Numbered from the stretch's first letter, positions 1 to 8,183 are shown. The stretch: DNA of 49,116 nt from Sphingomonas pruni NBRC 15498 (GCF_001598455.1 NZ_BCYZ01000032.1:1-49116); one strand, 5' to 3'. Numbers and translations: made by a program. Notes: generated by a model from the letters alone, not told the origin.

Positions 1-22
1 GGGGGGGGGGGGGGGGGGGGGG
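1..22. other. Homopolymer run of G at the window edge
   Basis: The first 22 bases are all G and join abruptly to ordinary sequence. No gene or repeat in the window explains this. A terminal poly-G run is typical of two-colour sequencing or contig-end artefacts, so it should not be read as biology without raw reads. Confidence 0.75.
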
Positions 23-64
23 ATGTCTCGCAAAGCGTATCGTCCGTGACTGCCCCACCCCCAA

Positions 65-100
65 CCCCTCCCCTGAAGGGGAGGGGCTTGATGAAGCCCC
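65..100 (-). terminator. Overlapping hairpins downstream of cobT
   Basis: A 9-bp stem (CCCCTCCCC at 65-73, GGGGAGGGG at 78-86) overlaps a second stem (GGGGCTT at 83-89, AAGCCCC at 94-100). They share bases 83-86, so they cannot both form fully. They lie just past the cobT stop on the minus strand and could act as a terminator. There is no clear U tract, so this is an inference from position and stem strength. Confidence 0.45.
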
Positions 101-104
101 ATGT

Positions 105-1931
105 TCAAGGCTTGTCGAACAGCGCCGCGAGCTGTTCGATGATCGCGCCGCCCAATTGCTCGGCATCCATGATCGTCACCGCGCGCTCGTAATAGCGCGT
201 CACGTCATGGCCGATGCCGATCGCGACGAGCTCGACCGGCGAGCGGTTCTCGACCCAGTGGATCACCTGGCGCAAATGGCGTTCGAGATACGAGCCGCTA
301 TTTACCGACAAGGTGGAATCGTCGACCGGTGCGCCGTCGGAGATCACCATCAGGATCTTGCGCTCCTCGGGACGGCCGATCAGTCGATTGTGCGCCCAGA
401 GCAAAGCCTCGCCGTCGATATTCTCCTTGAGCAGCCCCTCCCGCATCATCAGCCCCAGGCTGGGCTTGGCGCGGCGCCAGGGTTCGTCGGCTTGCTTGTA
501 GACGATGTGGCGAATGTCGTTGAGGCGGCCGGGCTGCGGTGGGCGCCCGGCGGCGAGCCAGCTCTCGCGCGCCTGCCCGCCTTTCCACGCGCGGGTGGTG
601 AAGCCCAATATTTCGGTCTTGACCCCGCAGCGTTCGAGCGTGCGCGCCAGGATGTCGGCGCTGATCGCCGCGATCGAGATCGGCCGCCCGCGCATCGACC
701 CGGAATTGTCGATCAGCAAGGTGACGACGGTGTCCTTGAACTCGGTGTCGCGCTCGATCTTGTAGCTCAACGACTGCATCGGATTGATCACCACGCGCGC
801 CAGCCGCGCGGCGTCGAGCAATCCCTCCTCCTGGTCGAAGTCCCACGAGCGGTTCTGTTGCGCCATCAAGCGACGCTGCAGCCGGTTGGCGAGCTTGGTC
901 ACCGCACCCTGCAGATGGACGAGCTGTTGATCGAGATACGAACGCAGCCGCGCCAGTTCCTCGGCATCGCATAGCTCGGTCGCCGCGATCACCTCGTCAT
1001 ATTGCGTGGTCCAGGCCTTATAGTCGAATTGCGGCGATAGGTCCGAAAACGGGCGGTTGGGCCGGACGGGAAGCATCCCCTCCTCGCCTTCGTCGCCGGC
1101 TTCGCCCTCGGCATCCTCGAACGATTCATCCCCGGCCTCGGCGCCTTCGCCCTCGTCGCTCTCAGCCTCCGATTGCTCGCCGCGCGCCTCGACCTCGCCC
1201 TGGCCCTGCTCACCCTGGTCGTCGCCTTCCTCGCCCTGATCCTGCTCCTCGTCGGTGCCCTCGTCGTCCGAGCCGCCGTCGTCGCTGTCCTCGGGAATCT
1301 GATCGCCCTCGACCAGGTCGAGGTCCTCGAGCATTTTGGTCGCCAGGCTGGCGAAGGCGCGCTGGTCGTCGAGCGCGAGGCGCAACGCGTCGAGATCGCC
1401 TCCCGCTTTCTCCTCGATCCACTCTCGGACCAGATCGAGCCCCTGCTGCGCCACCTCGGGCGCGGGCTGGCCCGTCAGCCGCTCGCGCACCAGCAGCTGG
1501 ATCGCGGTCGACAGCGGCACTTCGTCGCGGCTGCGCGCGCGCGTGATCGGGTCCGAGCGCAAGCGCATATCGAGCGCATGGTTGAGGTTGGCCGAGATGC
1601 CCGCATAGCCGCGCGACCCCAATGCCTCGACCCGCGCCGTCTCGGCCGCGTCGAACACCGCGCGCGCCACCGCGTCGTGGGGCGCGTTCTTGAGGTGGAG
1701 CGCCGCGTTGTGGAGCTTCAGCCGGAGTGCGAACGAGTCCGCGAACCCGCGCGCCTCGGCGACCTGATCGGCCGGCAGCGTCCGCGCCGGCATCGGCACC
1801 TTGATATGCTTGCCCGACTGCGCCGGCGCATCGGCGGTGAACGCCAGCTCCACCTCGGCCTCTTCCGACAGCGCGCGCGACGCGCCGCCGAGCACGGCCT
1901 TGAAGCGATCGAGAGGAGTATCCTGCGCCAC
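105..1931 (-). CDS. cobT: Cobaltochelatase subunit CobT
   Basis: CobT works with CobS as the ATPase chaperone pair of the aerobic CobNST chelatase, which inserts cobalt into hydrogenobyrinic acid a,c-diamide during B12 synthesis. The 608-residue product has an N-terminal helical region, a very acidic linker at about residues 208-285 made almost only of E, D, G and Q, and a C-terminal VWA-like domain with the metal-binding motif DNSGS near residues 408-412. The start is set at a GTG 10 bases after the cobS stop. The open frame continues upstream into cobS, but that extension is arginine and serine rich out-of-frame sequence, while residues from [10 protein letters not shown] onward look like the family. 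No cobN is in the window, so whether a full chelatase is made cannot be judged here. Confidence 0.93.
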   Translation of the reverse strand: MAQDTPLDRFKAVLGGASRALSEEAEVELAFTADAPAQSGKHIKVPMPARTLPADQVAEARGFADSFALRLKLHNAALHLKNAPHDAVARAVFDAAETARVEALGSRGYAGISANLNHALDMRLRSDPITRARSRDEVPLSTAIQLLVRERLTGQPAPEVAQQGLDLVREWIEEKAGGDLDALRLALDDQRAFASLATKMLEDLDLVEGDQIPEDSDDGGSDDEGTDEEQDQGEEGDDQGEQGQGEVEARGEQSEAESDEGEGAEAGDESFEDAEGEAGDEGEEGMLPVRPNRPFSDLSPQFDYKAWTTQYDEVIAATELCDAEELARLRSYLDQQLVHLQGAVTKLANRLQRRLMAQQNRSWDFDQEEGLLDAARLARVVINPMQSLSYKIERDTEFKDTVVTLLIDNSGSMRGRPISIAAISADILARTLERCGVKTEILGFTTRAWKGGQARESWLAAGRPPQPGRLNDIRHIVYKQADEPWRRAKPSLGLMMREGLLKENIDGEALLWAHNRLIGRPEERKILMVISDGAPVDDSTLSVNSGSYLERHLRQVIHWVENRSPVELVAIGIGHDVTRYYERAVTIMDAEQLGGAIIEQLAALFDKP

Positions 1932-1941
1932 GCGCCTGCTG

Positions 1942-2946
1942 TTACGCCTTTCCGACCACGCTCTCGGGTAGGTCCTTGCCGAACACGCGCTGATAATATT
2001 CCGCCACGAGCGCGCGCTCCGCGTCGTCGCACTTGTTGAGGAACGACAGGCGGAAGGCGAAGCCGACATCGCCGAAAATCAGCGCGTTCTGCGCCCAGGT
2101 GATGACGGTACGCGGGCTCATCACGGTCGAGATGTCGCCGTTGATGAAGCCCTTGCGGGTCAGGTCGGCGACGCGGACCATGTTGTCGACGACCTGTTTG
2201 CCGTCGGGCTTGTCATATTCGCCCGACTTGGCGAGCACGATCTGCGCCTCGACCGCGGCGGGCAGATAGTTGAGCGTGACGACGATGTTCCAGCGGTCCA
2301 TCTGGCCCTGGTTGATCTGCTGCGTGCCGTGATAGAGCCCGCTGGTGTCGCCCAGGCCAACCGTGTTGGCGGTCGCGAACAGGCGGAAATAGGGGTTCGG
2401 ACGGATCACGCGATTCTGGTCGAGCAGGGTCAGCTTGCCCTCGGTCTCGAGCACACGCTGGATCACGAACATCACGTCGGGCCGGCCGGCGTCATATTCG
2501 TCGAACACCAGAGCGGTCGGCGTCTGCAGCGCCCAGGGCAACAAGCCTTCGCGGAATTCGGTGACCTGCTGGCCGTCCTTGAGCACGATCGCGTCGCGGC
2601 CAATCAGGTCGATGCGGCTGATATGCGCGTCGAGGTTGATGCGGATGCACGGCCAATTGAGGCGCGCCGCGACCTGTTCGATGTGAGTCGACTTGCCGGT
2701 GCCGTGATAGCCCTGGACCATCACGCGGCGATTGTGAGCGAAGCCCGCCAGGATCGCCAGCGTGGTGTCGGGATCGAACACATAGGCGGGGTCGAGATCC
2801 GGCACGCGCTCATCGGCCTCGCTGAAGGCAGGCACTTCCATGTCGCTGTCGATGCCGAACAGGTCGCGCACCTTCTTCATCTGGTCGGGCGCGTCGAGCA
2901 GCGTCGTCTCACGGCTATCGGGCTGGATGTTTGGGATGTCGGTCAT
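1942..2946 (-). CDS. cobS: Cobaltochelatase AAA+ ATPase subunit CobS
   Basis: CobS is the AAA+ motor that assembles with CobT and drives cobalt insertion by CobN. The 334-residue protein has a Walker A motif GYHGTGKST at about residues 79-87 and a Walker B motif ending in VFDEYD near 147-152. The N-terminal region ([14 protein letters not shown]) also fits the family. It is the first gene of a two-gene minus-strand operon and is followed 10 bases later by cobT. The roughly 110 bases upstream, up to the end of the AHSA1-like gene, must hold its promoter or read-through from that gene. Length is usual for CobS. Confidence 0.95.
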   Translation of the reverse strand: MTDIPNIQPDSRETTLLDAPDQMKKVRDLFGIDSDMEVPAFSEADERVPDLDPAYVFDPDTTLAILAGFAHNRRVMVQGYHGTGKSTHIEQVAARLNWPCIRINLDAHISRIDLIGRDAIVLKDGQQVTEFREGLLPWALQTPTALVFDEYDAGRPDVMFVIQRVLETEGKLTLLDQNRVIRPNPYFRLFATANTVGLGDTSGLYHGTQQINQGQMDRWNIVVTLNYLPAAVEAQIVLAKSGEYDKPDGKQVVDNMVRVADLTRKGFINGDISTVMSPRTVITWAQNALIFGDVGFAFRLSFLNKCDDAERALVAEYYQRVFGKDLPESVVGKA

Positions 2947-3055
2947 CGTCTATTCCTTCACGCGCCTCCCTAGACGCGGCCATGGCGCGAAGTCGAGACG
3001 CGAATTGCGGACCCGATGTTCGAAAACCCGACACCGCCAGCTCTCGCCGCGCGCT

Positions 3056-3529
3056 CTATTCGAGGAAAGCAGCGAGATTGGCGAGGGTGGAGGCGAGTCC
3101 CCGGGCGTGATCCTCGGCGGAGATGCCCGACGGAACATCGCGCGCGGTGATCGTCACTTCCGTGCCCTCGGGGATAGCTTGAAGCGTCCACGTCATCGTC
3201 ATCGTGCCGGCATAGGCAGGATCATCCGACTCGAAGCCGGCGGTCTGGACGATACGCTCGCCGGGGATCAGTTCGACCAGCTGCCCCTCCACCGTATCGG
3301 CATCGGCGGAAGTCTTGCCGGCCGTGGCATGCGCGCCGGTGAATGTCAGCGTCATGCGATAGCGCCCGCCCGGCCACGGCTCAAACACATCGAATTTCCC
3401 TGTCATGCCTTCCGGCGGCAACCAACGCGCCTGCATGTCGGGGTCGACGAACGCGTCATAGATCGCCTGCGGGCTGGCGCGAATGATCCGGCTGCCGGTG
3501 CCCGTCCGCCCGGTCACTCTTCGGTCCAT
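3056..3529 (-). CDS. SRPBCC/AHSA1-like domain protein
   Basis: This 157-residue protein has the pattern of the activator of Hsp90 ATPase homologue 1-like branch of the SRPBCC (START-like) fold: RIIRASPQAIYDAFVDP near the N terminus, then ARWLPP, WPGGRYRM, and a C-terminal helix. Such proteins bind small hydrophobic ligands, and the bacterial members are mostly of unknown role. It overlaps the upstream HxlR gene by 16 bases from this ATG. A GTG at 3517 overlaps the HxlR stop as GTGA, a coupling common in this window, and is an equally likely start. HxlR plus AHSA1 pairs are common in bacteria, so it is probably co-expressed with and functionally tied to the regulator. Confidence 0.85.
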   Translation of the reverse strand: MDRRVTGRTGTGSRIIRASPQAIYDAFVDPDMQARWLPPEGMTGKFDVFEPWPGGRYRMTLTFTGAHATAGKTSADADTVEGQLVELIPGERIVQTAGFESDDPAYAGTMTMTWTLQAIPEGTEVTITARDVPSGISAEDHARGLASTLANLAAFLE

Positions 3530-4212
3530 TTGGGCGGCAGGGGAAACAGCGTCACGAACCGCTCGGCAAGCGCCCGGTCCCCCTCGATCGCGACCAGTCC
3601 CAACCGTTCGCCTTCCGCGATCGGCACGCCGCCATAGGTCAGCGCGGCAAATCCGCGCGAGCTGGAGGTGAAAACGACATCGGCATCGACCGGCTCGGCG
3701 CGTATGACCTGAAAGCTGCTATTGGCGAGTTCGGTCGTGAACACCTCGTCGCCCAGGCGGAAGCCGATCCTGGCCACCATCCCCGCCGAGCGTTCGGCCG
3801 ATAACATGGTGCGGAACGACAGCATCAGCGACGCCGCCGACAGCGGCAACGACGGATCGTGCGCGGGCGATCGCGTTGCCCAGCGGCCGAGTTCCTGAAT
3901 CGCCGTCTCGCTCTCGTAGCCCCAGGGCGTGAGCTCGTAGATCTGGACCGACGCGGGCGGCGGGAGCTTGCGCTTCTTGAGGATGCCGGCGGCCTCCATC
4001 CCCTCGAGCCGTTGCGTCAGGACATTGGCGCTGATGCCGTTCAATGCCGCCTTGAGCTCGCCGAAGCGGCGGCCGCCGAACATCAGCTCGCGCACGATCA
4101 GCAGCGACCAGCGCTCCCCTACCAGTTCGAGCGCCATCGCGGTGCCGCATGCATCGTCATACCACCGTTTTTCCGACGTTTTTTCCTGTTTAGTCATTTT
4201 TTCTAACTTCAT
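3514..4212 (-). CDS. HxlR-family transcriptional regulator with C-terminal SCP2-like region
   Basis: Residues about 15-110 form the HxlR winged helix: CGTAMALELVGERWSLLIVR, then FGELKAALNGISANVLTQRL and a basic wing KKRKLPPPASVQIYELT. The remaining 100 residues resemble the sterol-carrier-like domain seen in longer HxlR members and may sense a lipophilic ligand (inference). It is divergent from the VOC-led operon at 4300, with 87 bases between them. That gap carries an AGTT/AACT dyad directly at this gene's start, suggesting autoregulation and control of the operon. A second ATG at 4197 is possible, and neither has a clear Shine-Dalgarno sequence. Confidence 0.88.
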   Translation of the reverse strand: MKLEKMTKQEKTSEKRWYDDACGTAMALELVGERWSLLIVRELMFGGRRFGELKAALNGISANVLTQRLEGMEAAGILKKRKLPPPASVQIYELTPWGYESETAIQELGRWATRSPAHDPSLPLSAASLMLSFRTMLSAERSAGMVARIGFRLGDEVFTTELANSSFQVIRAEPVDADVVFTSSSRGFAALTYGGVPIAEGERLGLVAIEGDRALAERFVTLFPLPPKWTEE

Positions 4213-4243
4213 AGTTGCTTTTTGTAACTCTCAAGGTCATAAA
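4205..4243. promoter_or_regulatory. Candidate HxlR operator and divergent promoter
   Basis: AGTTGC (4213-4218) and GTAACT (4224-4229) form an imperfect dyad with a five-T centre, and another AACT half-site lies at 4205-4208. A plausible sigma-70-type promoter for the plus-strand operon overlaps it: TTGCTT at 4215-4220, a 17-base spacer, CATAAA at 4238-4243. A regulator bound to the dyad would cover the -35 element. This rests on sequence symmetry alone. Confidence 0.45.
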
Positions 4244-4299
4244 AGTCAAGTCAGTCGATTCGCCAGCCCATGGCGGCATCGTCTTTAGGGAGAGATCAG

Positions 4300-4737
4300 A
4301 TGACCAAGATGATTTTCGTGAATCTGCCCGTCGCCGATGTCGCCAAGGCGACCGCGTTCTACGAAGCGATCGGTTTCGACAAGAATCCGCAGTTCAGCAA
4401 CGAGCAGGCTTCCTGCATGGTCTGGTCGGACGCGATCCATGTGATGCTGCTCGACCGCGGTTTCTACCGCACCTTCACGACCAAGCAGATCGCCGACACG
4501 CACAAGGCTAGCGCGGCGCTGATCGCCTTGTCGCGCGACAGCCGCGAACAGGTCGATGCCATCGCCGATGCCGCGATCGCCGCCGGCGGACGCCAGACCC
4601 GCGACACCGAGGATGGCGGCTTCATGTACGCTCGCCCGTTCGAGGACCTCGACGGCCATACGTTCGAACCGATCTACATGGACATGGAAGCATTCTCCGC
4701 CGCGATGTCCGATCAACAAGAGAGCGTCGCGGCCTGA
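4300..4737 (+). CDS. VOC family (glyoxalase-like) protein
   Basis: This single vicinal-oxygen-chelate domain of 145 residues starts MTKMIFVNLPVADVAKATAF and runs YEAIGF to a C-terminal strand DLDGHTFEPIYMD. The fold is that of glyoxalase I and extradiol-type metal enzymes; the substrate is unknown. The ATG at 4300 was chosen because TAGGGAGAG lies 7-10 bases upstream and the domain begins here; an in-frame ATG at 4270 has no support. It heads the plus-strand operon running to 8030 and is divergent from the HxlR gene, so HxlR control is likely. Confidence 0.87.
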   Translation: MTKMIFVNLPVADVAKATAFYEAIGFDKNPQFSNEQASCMVWSDAIHVMLLDRGFYRTFTTKQIADTHKASAALIALSRDSREQVDAIADAAIAAGGRQTRDTEDGGFMYARPFEDLDGHTFEPIYMDMEAFSAAMSDQQESVAA

Positions 4738-4769
4738 GCGCCGCGCCCTCCTCCCCAAGGAGATTTCCG

Positions 4770-4877
4770 ATGTCCGAACGTTTCCGCCCCTGGATTGCCG
4801 GCCTTTTCTGGTTCGCCGTGACCGGCATCGTGATCCTCGATTATCCGGCGCTTGCCGGCATGCCGATCACCGCCTGA
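4770..4877 (+). CDS. 35-residue single-pass membrane peptide
   Basis: A short reading frame encodes 35 residues that begin MSERFRPWIAGLFWFAV and end in GMPITA. It has a basic start (R4, R6) and one hydrophobic segment at about residues 8-24, as expected for a small inner-membrane peptide. Support for translation is strong for so short a gene: a perfect AAGGAG at 4757-4762 sits seven bases before the ATG, and it fills the gap between two real genes, 32 bases after the VOC stop and 27 bases before the DoxX-like start. Function is unknown. Its neighbour is also a membrane protein, so a partnership is possible but not shown. Confidence 0.6.
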   Translation: MSERFRPWIAGLFWFAVTGIVILDYPALAGMPITA

Positions 4878-4904
4878 GCAACCACCAGTTTTAGGAGAGA
4901 AGCC

Positions 4905-5330
4905 ATGGCCAGCACCTATCAAGCCGCTCCGGCGGCACCGACCCCGCGCGCCCTTCAGCTTTGGACCGGTCGCATCCTGACTGCGCTGATCATCCTGGCG
5001 CTCGGTGCCGACGCGGCGGGCAAGCTGATCGCCCCGATGACGATGATCGCGCACAGCCCGCCGCTCGGCCTGCCCTCCACGTCCGGCTTCTACCGGCTGC
5101 TCGGCTCGATCCTGGCGATCGCCACCCTGCTCTACGCCTGGCAGCGCACCGCCTTTCTGGGCGCGATCCTGCTGACGGGCTATCTGGGCGGCGCCGTGGC
5201 GACGCATTTGCGGGTCGGAAGCCCACTGTTCGGCTATACGCTGTTCGGCGTCTATCTCGGGATCATGCTATGGGGTGGCCTGTGGCTGCGCGATTCCCGC
5301 ATCCGCGCGCTGCTGCCCCTGATCCGCTGA
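4905..5330 (+). CDS. DoxX-like integral membrane protein
   Basis: The product has 141 residues and about four membrane segments: roughly residues 22-42, 60-80, 85-105 and 110-128. The first contains ALIILALGADAAGKLI, and FGYTLFGVYLGIMLWGGLWL is near the end. This matches the small DoxX-like/DUF families, whose members often sit beside redox or stress genes without an assigned reaction. A strong AGGAGAG at 4893-4899 sets the ATG. It is the third gene of the HxlR-linked operon and directly follows the 35-residue membrane peptide. Confidence 0.78.
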   Translation: MASTYQAAPAAPTPRALQLWTGRILTALIILALGADAAGKLIAPMTMIAHSPPLGLPSTSGFYRLLGSILAIATLLYAWQRTAFLGAILLTGYLGGAVATHLRVGSPLFGYTLFGVYLGIMLWGGLWLRDSRIRALLPLIR

Positions 5331-5356
5331 ACCATTAGCAAGAGAGGAGAGGCATC

Positions 5357-6073
5357 ATGAGCTATTTCCAGGGCTTCATCATCCCCGTCAAGGAAGCCGA
5401 CAAACAGGCCTATCTCGACCTGGCGACCAAGGCCGCGCCGGTATTTGCCGAATATGGCGCGCTATCGACCGTCGAATGCTGGGGCGACGACATCCCAGAC
5501 GGCAAGCGCACCGACATGAAGCGCGCGGTCCACGCCGAACCCGGCGAGCATATCGTCTTTTCCTGGATTCGTTGGCCCGACAAGGCGACCTGCGACGCGG
5601 CATCCGAGAAGCTGATGGCCGACGAGCGCATGCAGCCCGAGGGCGCGATGCCGTTCAACCCGCAGCGCATGATCTATGGCGGCTACCAGCCGGTCTATGA
5701 AGGCGGTGACGGCGGCGGCTTCGGCTATGTCGACGGCATCGTCGCGCCGACATCGTCGGACCAGGCGGCCTTTGTCGACCATGCGAAGCGGCTCTCGGCC
5801 TATTTCCTGAAAAAGGGCGCCAGCCGCATCGTCGACGGCTGGGGGACCGACGTCCCCGACGGCAAGGTCACCGATTTCAAGCGCGCGGTCGCCGCCGAGG
5901 ATGGCGAGACGGTGATCTTTGGCTGGGTCGCATGGCCCGACAAGGGGACCCGCGACGCCGCCTTTGCCGGGATGATGGACGATCCCGACGTCCAGACCGC
6001 GCCGCCCGCCTTCGACATGCAGCGCGCGATCTTCGGCGGCTTCGTGCCGATGCTGGATACCGATCACTCATAA
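5357..6073 (+). CDS. Tandem-duplicated DUF1428 protein
   Basis: The 238 residues are two copies of a DUF1428 (YciI-like dimeric ferredoxin fold) domain joined head to tail, about residues 1-116 and 122-238. The halves share the pattern WGDDIPDGKRTDMKRAV versus WGTDVPDGKVTDFKRAV, then a WPDK motif (IRWPDKAT versus VAWPDKGT), and both end in an (I/F)(Y/F)GG(Y/F) strand. A single DUF1428 protein of about 120 residues is usual and likely dimerises, so this gene encodes a covalent dimer. The ligand is unknown. An AGGAGAGG sequence precedes the ATG, which lies 26 bases after the DoxX-like gene. Confidence 0.85.
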   Translation: MSYFQGFIIPVKEADKQAYLDLATKAAPVFAEYGALSTVECWGDDIPDGKRTDMKRAVHAEPGEHIVFSWIRWPDKATCDAASEKLMADERMQPEGAMPFNPQRMIYGGYQPVYEGGDGGGFGYVDGIVAPTSSDQAAFVDHAKRLSAYFLKKGASRIVDGWGTDVPDGKVTDFKRAVAAEDGETVIFGWVAWPDKGTRDAAFAGMMDDPDVQTAPPAFDMQRAIFGGFVPMLDTDHS

Positions 6074-6095
6074 CAATCGCAGCAGGAGAGAGATG

Positions 6096-6878
6096 ATGGC
6101 TACCCGAACCGGAATGCCGATCTGGTATGAACTGATCACGACCGATGTCGACGCCGCCAAGCGATTCTATGGTGACATCGTCGGCTGGACCACGACCGAA
6201 TTCCCGAGCTCGGCCAGCGGCATGCCCTATACCGTCCTCAATTACGGAGAGACCGGCGTTGGCGGGCTGATGCCGTTGCCCCCTGGCATGGAGGGCGACC
6301 CCGGCTGGTTCGCCTATTTCCACGTCGCCGATGTCGATGCCGGCGTGGCGCAGACCGAACAGGCCGGCGGCAAGACCCACGTGCCCGCGACCGACTTGCC
6401 CGGCGTCGGTCGGATCGCGATGCTCGCCGATCCGCAAGGCGTGGTCTTCTATCTGATGACTCCGGATCCCTCGATGGGCGACCAGGAAAGCACCAGCTTC
6501 TCGGCCACTTTACCGGGGCGCTGCAGCTGGAACGAACTCGTCACCAGCGACCAGAAGGCGGCTTTGCCCTTTTATTCGTCCCTGCTCGGCTGGGCCTCGA
6601 CCGAGGTGATGCCGATGGGCGAGATGGGGGATTACACCTTCGTCGATTGCGGCGACGTGCGGCTGGGCGCGATGATGGATCGGGCCAGTCCGGAACAGCC
6701 GCTCAAATGGACCTTCTACTTCGCCATTCCCGACGTCGACGCCGCCGTCGACAAGGTGAAGGCGGGCGGTGGCAGCGTCATTATGGGGCCGATGGACGTC
6801 CCCGGCGGCCAACGCATCATCCTCGCCGTCGACCCGCAGGGCGCGTCGGTCGGTTTCGTTTCTGGAGAACGGCAATGA
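6096..6878 (+). CDS. Two-domain VOC family protein
   Basis: Two VOC domains (about residues 5-125 and 140-258) are fused in 260 residues. The first opens MPIWYELITTDVDAAKRFY and the second CSWNELVTSDQKAALPFY; each closes with a strand of the type ADPQGVVFYL or VDPQGASVGF. This arrangement resembles proteins annotated as glyoxalase/hydroxyisocaproyl-type, with unknown substrate. There are two adjacent ATGs, 6093 and 6096; the AGGAGAG at 6084-6090 is better spaced for 6096. Its stop overlaps the next gene as ATGA, so translation is coupled. Confidence 0.88.
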   Translation: MATRTGMPIWYELITTDVDAAKRFYGDIVGWTTTEFPSSASGMPYTVLNYGETGVGGLMPLPPGMEGDPGWFAYFHVADVDAGVAQTEQAGGKTHVPATDLPGVGRIAMLADPQGVVFYLMTPDPSMGDQESTSFSATLPGRCSWNELVTSDQKAALPFYSSLLGWASTEVMPMGEMGDYTFVDCGDVRLGAMMDRASPEQPLKWTFYFAIPDVDAAVDKVKAGGGSVIMGPMDVPGGQRIILAVDPQGASVGFVSGERQ

Positions 6879-7369
6879 ACAAGATCACCACCTGTCTGTG
6901 GTTCGACCACGGCAAGGCGCGCGAAGCGGCCGAATTCTACGCCGCGATCTTCCCCGACAGCCGGGTCGGAAGTCCGCACAAAGCAGCATCGGATTTCCCC
7001 GGCGGCAAGCAGGGCGACGAGCTGACGGTCGAGTTCACCCTGCTCGGCCAGTCGTTCGTCGGGCTAAATGGCGGCCCGATCTTTACGCCCAACGAAGCCG
7101 TGAGCTTCCAGGTCTTCACCGACGACCAGGAAGAGACCGATCGCTATTGGAATGCGATCGTCGACAATGGCGGTGCCGAGAGCGCGTGCGGCTGGTGCAA
7201 GGACCGCTGGGGCTTTTCGTGGCAGATCGTGCCTCGGGCATTGATGGCCGGAATGAGCGACCCTGATCGCGCCGCCGCCAAGCGCGTGATGGATGCGATG
7301 ATGCAGATGAAGAAGATCGACATCGCGACGATCGAGCGCGCCCGTGCCGGGGAGCAGATCGATGCGTAA
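6875..7369 (+). CDS. PhnB-like VOC family protein
   Basis: At 164 residues this matches the PhnB / 3-demethylubiquinone-9 3-methyltransferase-like VOC family: MNKITTCLWFDHGKAREAAE, FYAAIF, GLNGGP, then the signature GWCKDRWGFSWQIVPRAL and a helical tail. Despite the family name most members are not methyltransferases, and the role here is unknown. The ATG overlaps the previous stop (ATGA, 6875-6878), so the longer upstream frame is not the real start. It overlaps the next gene by eight bases. Confidence 0.88.
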   Translation: MNKITTCLWFDHGKAREAAEFYAAIFPDSRVGSPHKAASDFPGGKQGDELTVEFTLLGQSFVGLNGGPIFTPNEAVSFQVFTDDQEETDRYWNAIVDNGGAESACGWCKDRWGFSWQIVPRALMAGMSDPDRAAAKRVMDAMMQMKKIDIATIERARAGEQIDA

Positions 7370-8030
7370 GGTGACCGGCGGCGCGTTCCTGTCGCTCGAC
7401 GGCGTGATGCAAGCGCCCGGCGGCCCGACCGAGGACTATACCGGCGGCTTCGATCAAGGCGGCTGGCTTTTCCGGTTCGGCGACGAAGGCATATTCGACA
7501 CGGTCGGGTCGCTGTTCGCCGGCGAGTACGACCTGCTGCTCGGGCGGCGCACCTACGACATCTTCGCCTCCTACTGGCCCTATGTCGAAGGTCCCGAGGC
7601 GGAGATGGGTCAGGCGTTCACGCGTGCCGGCAAGCATGTACTGACGCGCGGCGCCCAGACGCTCGAATGGGAGAATAGCCATCGCCTGAAAGGAGTCGAC
7701 GACGTCGCGGCGCTAAAACAGAGCGATGGTCCCGACCTGATCATCCAGGGGTCGAGCACGATCTATCCCGAACTGCTCGCCGCCGAGCTGATCGATCGTC
7801 TCGTGCTGATGATTTTCCCGGTGACGCTCGGCAAGGGCAAAAGGCTCTTCGGCGAGGGGACGCCGGCAGGCAAGCTGCGGATGACGGACCACAAGGTCAC
7901 AGCCAAGGGCACGGTCATCGCGACCTACGAACCGGACGGCGCTATCCCGAGGGACGCGTCGTTCCCCGAGCCCAGCACGAGCCAACGCGAGCAGGAGCGC
8001 CAGGCACGGATGCGGGAGGAGAAGTGGTAG
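7362..8030 (+). CDS. Dihydrofolate reductase-like (RibD C-terminal) family protein
   Basis: The 222-residue product begins MRKVTGGAFLSLDGVMQAPG and contains LLLGRRTYDIFASYWP, DLIIQGSSTIYPELLAAELID and LVLMIFPVTLGKGKRLF, the pattern of the RibD_C/DHFR-like reductases (YwjB and similar). These bind NADPH, but most members are not folate enzymes. GGGGAG at 7349-7354 is seven bases before the ATG at 7362, which overlaps the previous stop. The tail is charged (QREQERQARMREEKW). It ends the HxlR-linked operon, and a large inverted repeat follows within 25 bases. Confidence 0.88.
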   Translation: MRKVTGGAFLSLDGVMQAPGGPTEDYTGGFDQGGWLFRFGDEGIFDTVGSLFAGEYDLLLGRRTYDIFASYWPYVEGPEAEMGQAFTRAGKHVLTRGAQTLEWENSHRLKGVDDVAALKQSDGPDLIIQGSSTIYPELLAAELIDRLVLMIFPVTLGKGKRLFGEGTPAGKLRMTDHKVTAKGTVIATYEPDGAIPRDASFPEPSTSQREQERQARMREEKW

Positions 8031-8052
8031 GCGCGGACTGTGGGCATTCAGC

Positions 8053-8183
8053 TTAATCCTCCCCCGCCAGGGGGAGGTGGCGCCGAAGGCGACGGAGGGG
8101 GAGGAAGTAACGAACTCGCCGTCATGCTTCCTCCCCCTCCGTCAGGCTACGCCTGACACCTCCCCCTGGCGGGGGAGGATTAA
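8053..8183. repeat. Composite inverted repeat, REPIN-like, after the HxlR-linked operon
   Basis: A perfect 27-base inverted repeat (8053-8079 with 8157-8183) encloses a second perfect 17-base one (8091-8107 with 8127-8143). Each outer arm is itself a hairpin with an 8-bp CCTCCCCC/GGGGGAGG stem. This is the architecture of paired REP sequences. It also stands where a terminator for the upstream operon would be. Confidence 0.8.

Noticed and set aside
1173..2039. Plus-strand frames opposite cobT
   Set aside because: They arise from the low-complexity acidic linker and GC bias; cobT and cobS explain the DNA.
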